Assembly (NCBI RefSeq): GCF_040215725.1
Contig: NZ_CP157968.1
Coordinates: 1,426,001-1,490,000 of the forward strand
Direction: 5' to 3'
Length of the DNA stretch: 64,000 nucleotides
Origin: Rhizobium sp. ZPR4
GTDB taxonomy: Bacteria; Pseudomonadota; Alphaproteobacteria; Rhizobiales; Rhizobiaceae
Made by a program: the position numbers and the translations under genes. This document shows positions 63,280-64,000 of the stretch, in pieces. Positions within the stretch are counted from its first letter, which is position 1, and the number at the start of each line of letters is the position of its first letter. The notes under the pieces are model-generated. The model had not been told where the DNA came from and ran no database searches. It saw only the letters and a list, made by a program, of their open reading frames with translations.

Positions 63280-64000
63280 TGCTCGGCCTCCTCATGCTTC
63301 TGCGTCCAGCGCAGGTAGGGAATGACGACGACGATGGTGATGAGCAGCAGGACGACCGAGATCGCAGCGCCGCGGCCGAAATCGAAGATCTGCATGGCCT
63401 GCGTGAAGGCCCAGAGCGCCAGCATCTGCGTGGATTGCGCCGGCCCGCCGCCTGTCAGGCCGTAGACGATATCGAAGGCCTTGAGCGACGAGATGACCGA
63501 GAGGACCAGCACGATGGTCAGTGTCGTGCGCAGCGCCGGCAAAGTGACGTAGCGGAAGATGTTCCAGCGTCCGGCGCCGTCGATGCGGGCTGCTTCCACC
63601 AGCGTCTGCGAGACATTCTGCAGGCCCGCGAGAAACAGGACCATGGAAAAGCCGACGGATTGCCAGAGATAGGCAACGAAGACGGAATAAAGCGCGATAT
63701 CCTTGTCGCCGAGCCAGTCCTGAATCCAGCCCTGCAGACCCATCGAGGTCAGGATTTCGGTGAAGAGACCGAAGAAGGGATCGTACATCCACTTCCACAT
63801 CGTCGCGACCGCGATCGGGGCGATGATAACAGGCAGATAGAAGATGGCACGGAAGGTATTGCGGGCAAAGAGCTTCTGATTGAGGCTCAATGCCAGCAAC
63901 AGGCCGACCATGGGCGGAAAGATCACGCACATGATCGTCCAGATCACGGTGTTGCGGAAAGCAACCCAGAAGACCGGGTCCTGCGTGAAGATATATTGAT
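63276..64000 (-). CDS. Carbohydrate ABC transporter permease (MalF/UgpA-like), N-terminus beyond window
   Basis: About 241 residues are visible, running off the right edge. From the edge it reads ...YIFTQDPVFWVAFRNTVIWTIMCVIFPPMVGLLLALSLNQK, a standard CUT1 permease helix, then MWKWMYDPFFGLFTEIL and the EAA loop LVEAARIDGAGRWNIFRYVTLPALRTTLTIVLVLSVISSLKAFDIVYGLTGGGP. It pairs with the downstream MalG-like permease. The binding-protein gene is expected upstream, outside the window. Confidence 0.92.
   Translation of the reverse strand, partial: QYIFTQDPVFWVAFRNTVIWTIMCVIFPPMVGLLLALSLNQKLFARNTFRAIFYLPVIIAPIAVATMWKWMYDPFFGLFTEILTSMGLQGWIQDWLGDKDIALYSVFVAYLWQSVGFSMVLFLAGLQNVSQTLVEAARIDGAGRWNIFRYVTLPALRTTLTIVLVLSVISSLKAFDIVYGLTGGGPAQSTQMLALWAFTQAMQIFDFGRGAAISVVLLLITIVVVIPYLRWTQKHEEAEQ

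Overview
The window is GC-rich, densely packed DNA of a Rhizobium/Agrobacterium-type alphaproteobacterium. The reasons are the many ABC importers each paired with a local regulator, a cydDCABX cluster, a MocR-type regulator, a ribitol locus, and an L-carnitine locus of the dehydrogenase plus BKACE type. I see no rRNA, tRNA, CRISPR array, transposase or phage gene. It reads as accessory catabolic chromosome or megaplasmid. The species cannot be fixed from the sequence alone.

Region by region. 1-2392: two tandem paralogous solute-binding proteins and a luciferase-like monooxygenase, closed by a terminator. 2411-4951: an FAD monooxygenase with a coupled small protein and a divergent AraC regulator. 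4973-7422: a ZntA-type metal ATPase with a His-rich N-terminus and a MerR-type promoter. 7539-9195: a TetR regulator and a quinone-oxidoreductase-like MDR protein. 9217-11050: an ArsB-like permease and a universal stress protein. 11778-18197: cydD-cydC-cydA-cydB-cydX, encoding cytochrome bd oxidase and its assembly exporter. 18529-20534: a MocR regulator and a DUF983 protein. 20752-27883: an FCD-type GntR regulator, a complete peptide/opine-type ABC importer and a DapA-family lyase. 28113-34816: an AraC regulator with a ribitol importer, ribitol dehydrogenase and ribulokinase. 34825-38355: a LysR regulator, a cupin, an SDR, a possible tiny secreted peptide and an HSL-type esterase. 38357-44208: a CocE/NonD hydrolase, a Tat-exported binding protein, an XRE regulator and an orphan thioesterase carrying a carrier-like domain. 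44269-57163: a collinear minus-strand array of a dipeptide-type importer plus carnitine/betaine enzymes, with a divergent CdhR-like regulator. 57138-59722: a LysR regulator, an EamA exporter and an unknown small protein. 59751-64000: a sugar ABC importer with a cytoplasmic DUF4038 glycosidase-like enzyme; the second permease runs off the window.

How the genes work together. The most informative unit is 44269-57163. A BKACE enzyme, an L-carnitine dehydrogenase fused to a thioesterase, an acyl-CoA dehydrogenase, an ADP-forming acyl-CoA ligase and a CaiD-like hydratase are packed with gaps of 4-12 bases, followed on the same strand by a binding protein, two permeases and a fused ATPase. The simplest reading is import and CoA-dependent conversion of gamma-butyrobetaine or crotonobetaine to L-carnitine, then oxidation and cleavage to glycine betaine. 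The ribitol locus (uptake, oxidation to D-ribulose, phosphorylation) is the other complete pathway. Cytochrome bd with its CydDC exporter provides low-oxygen or inhibitor-tolerant respiration.
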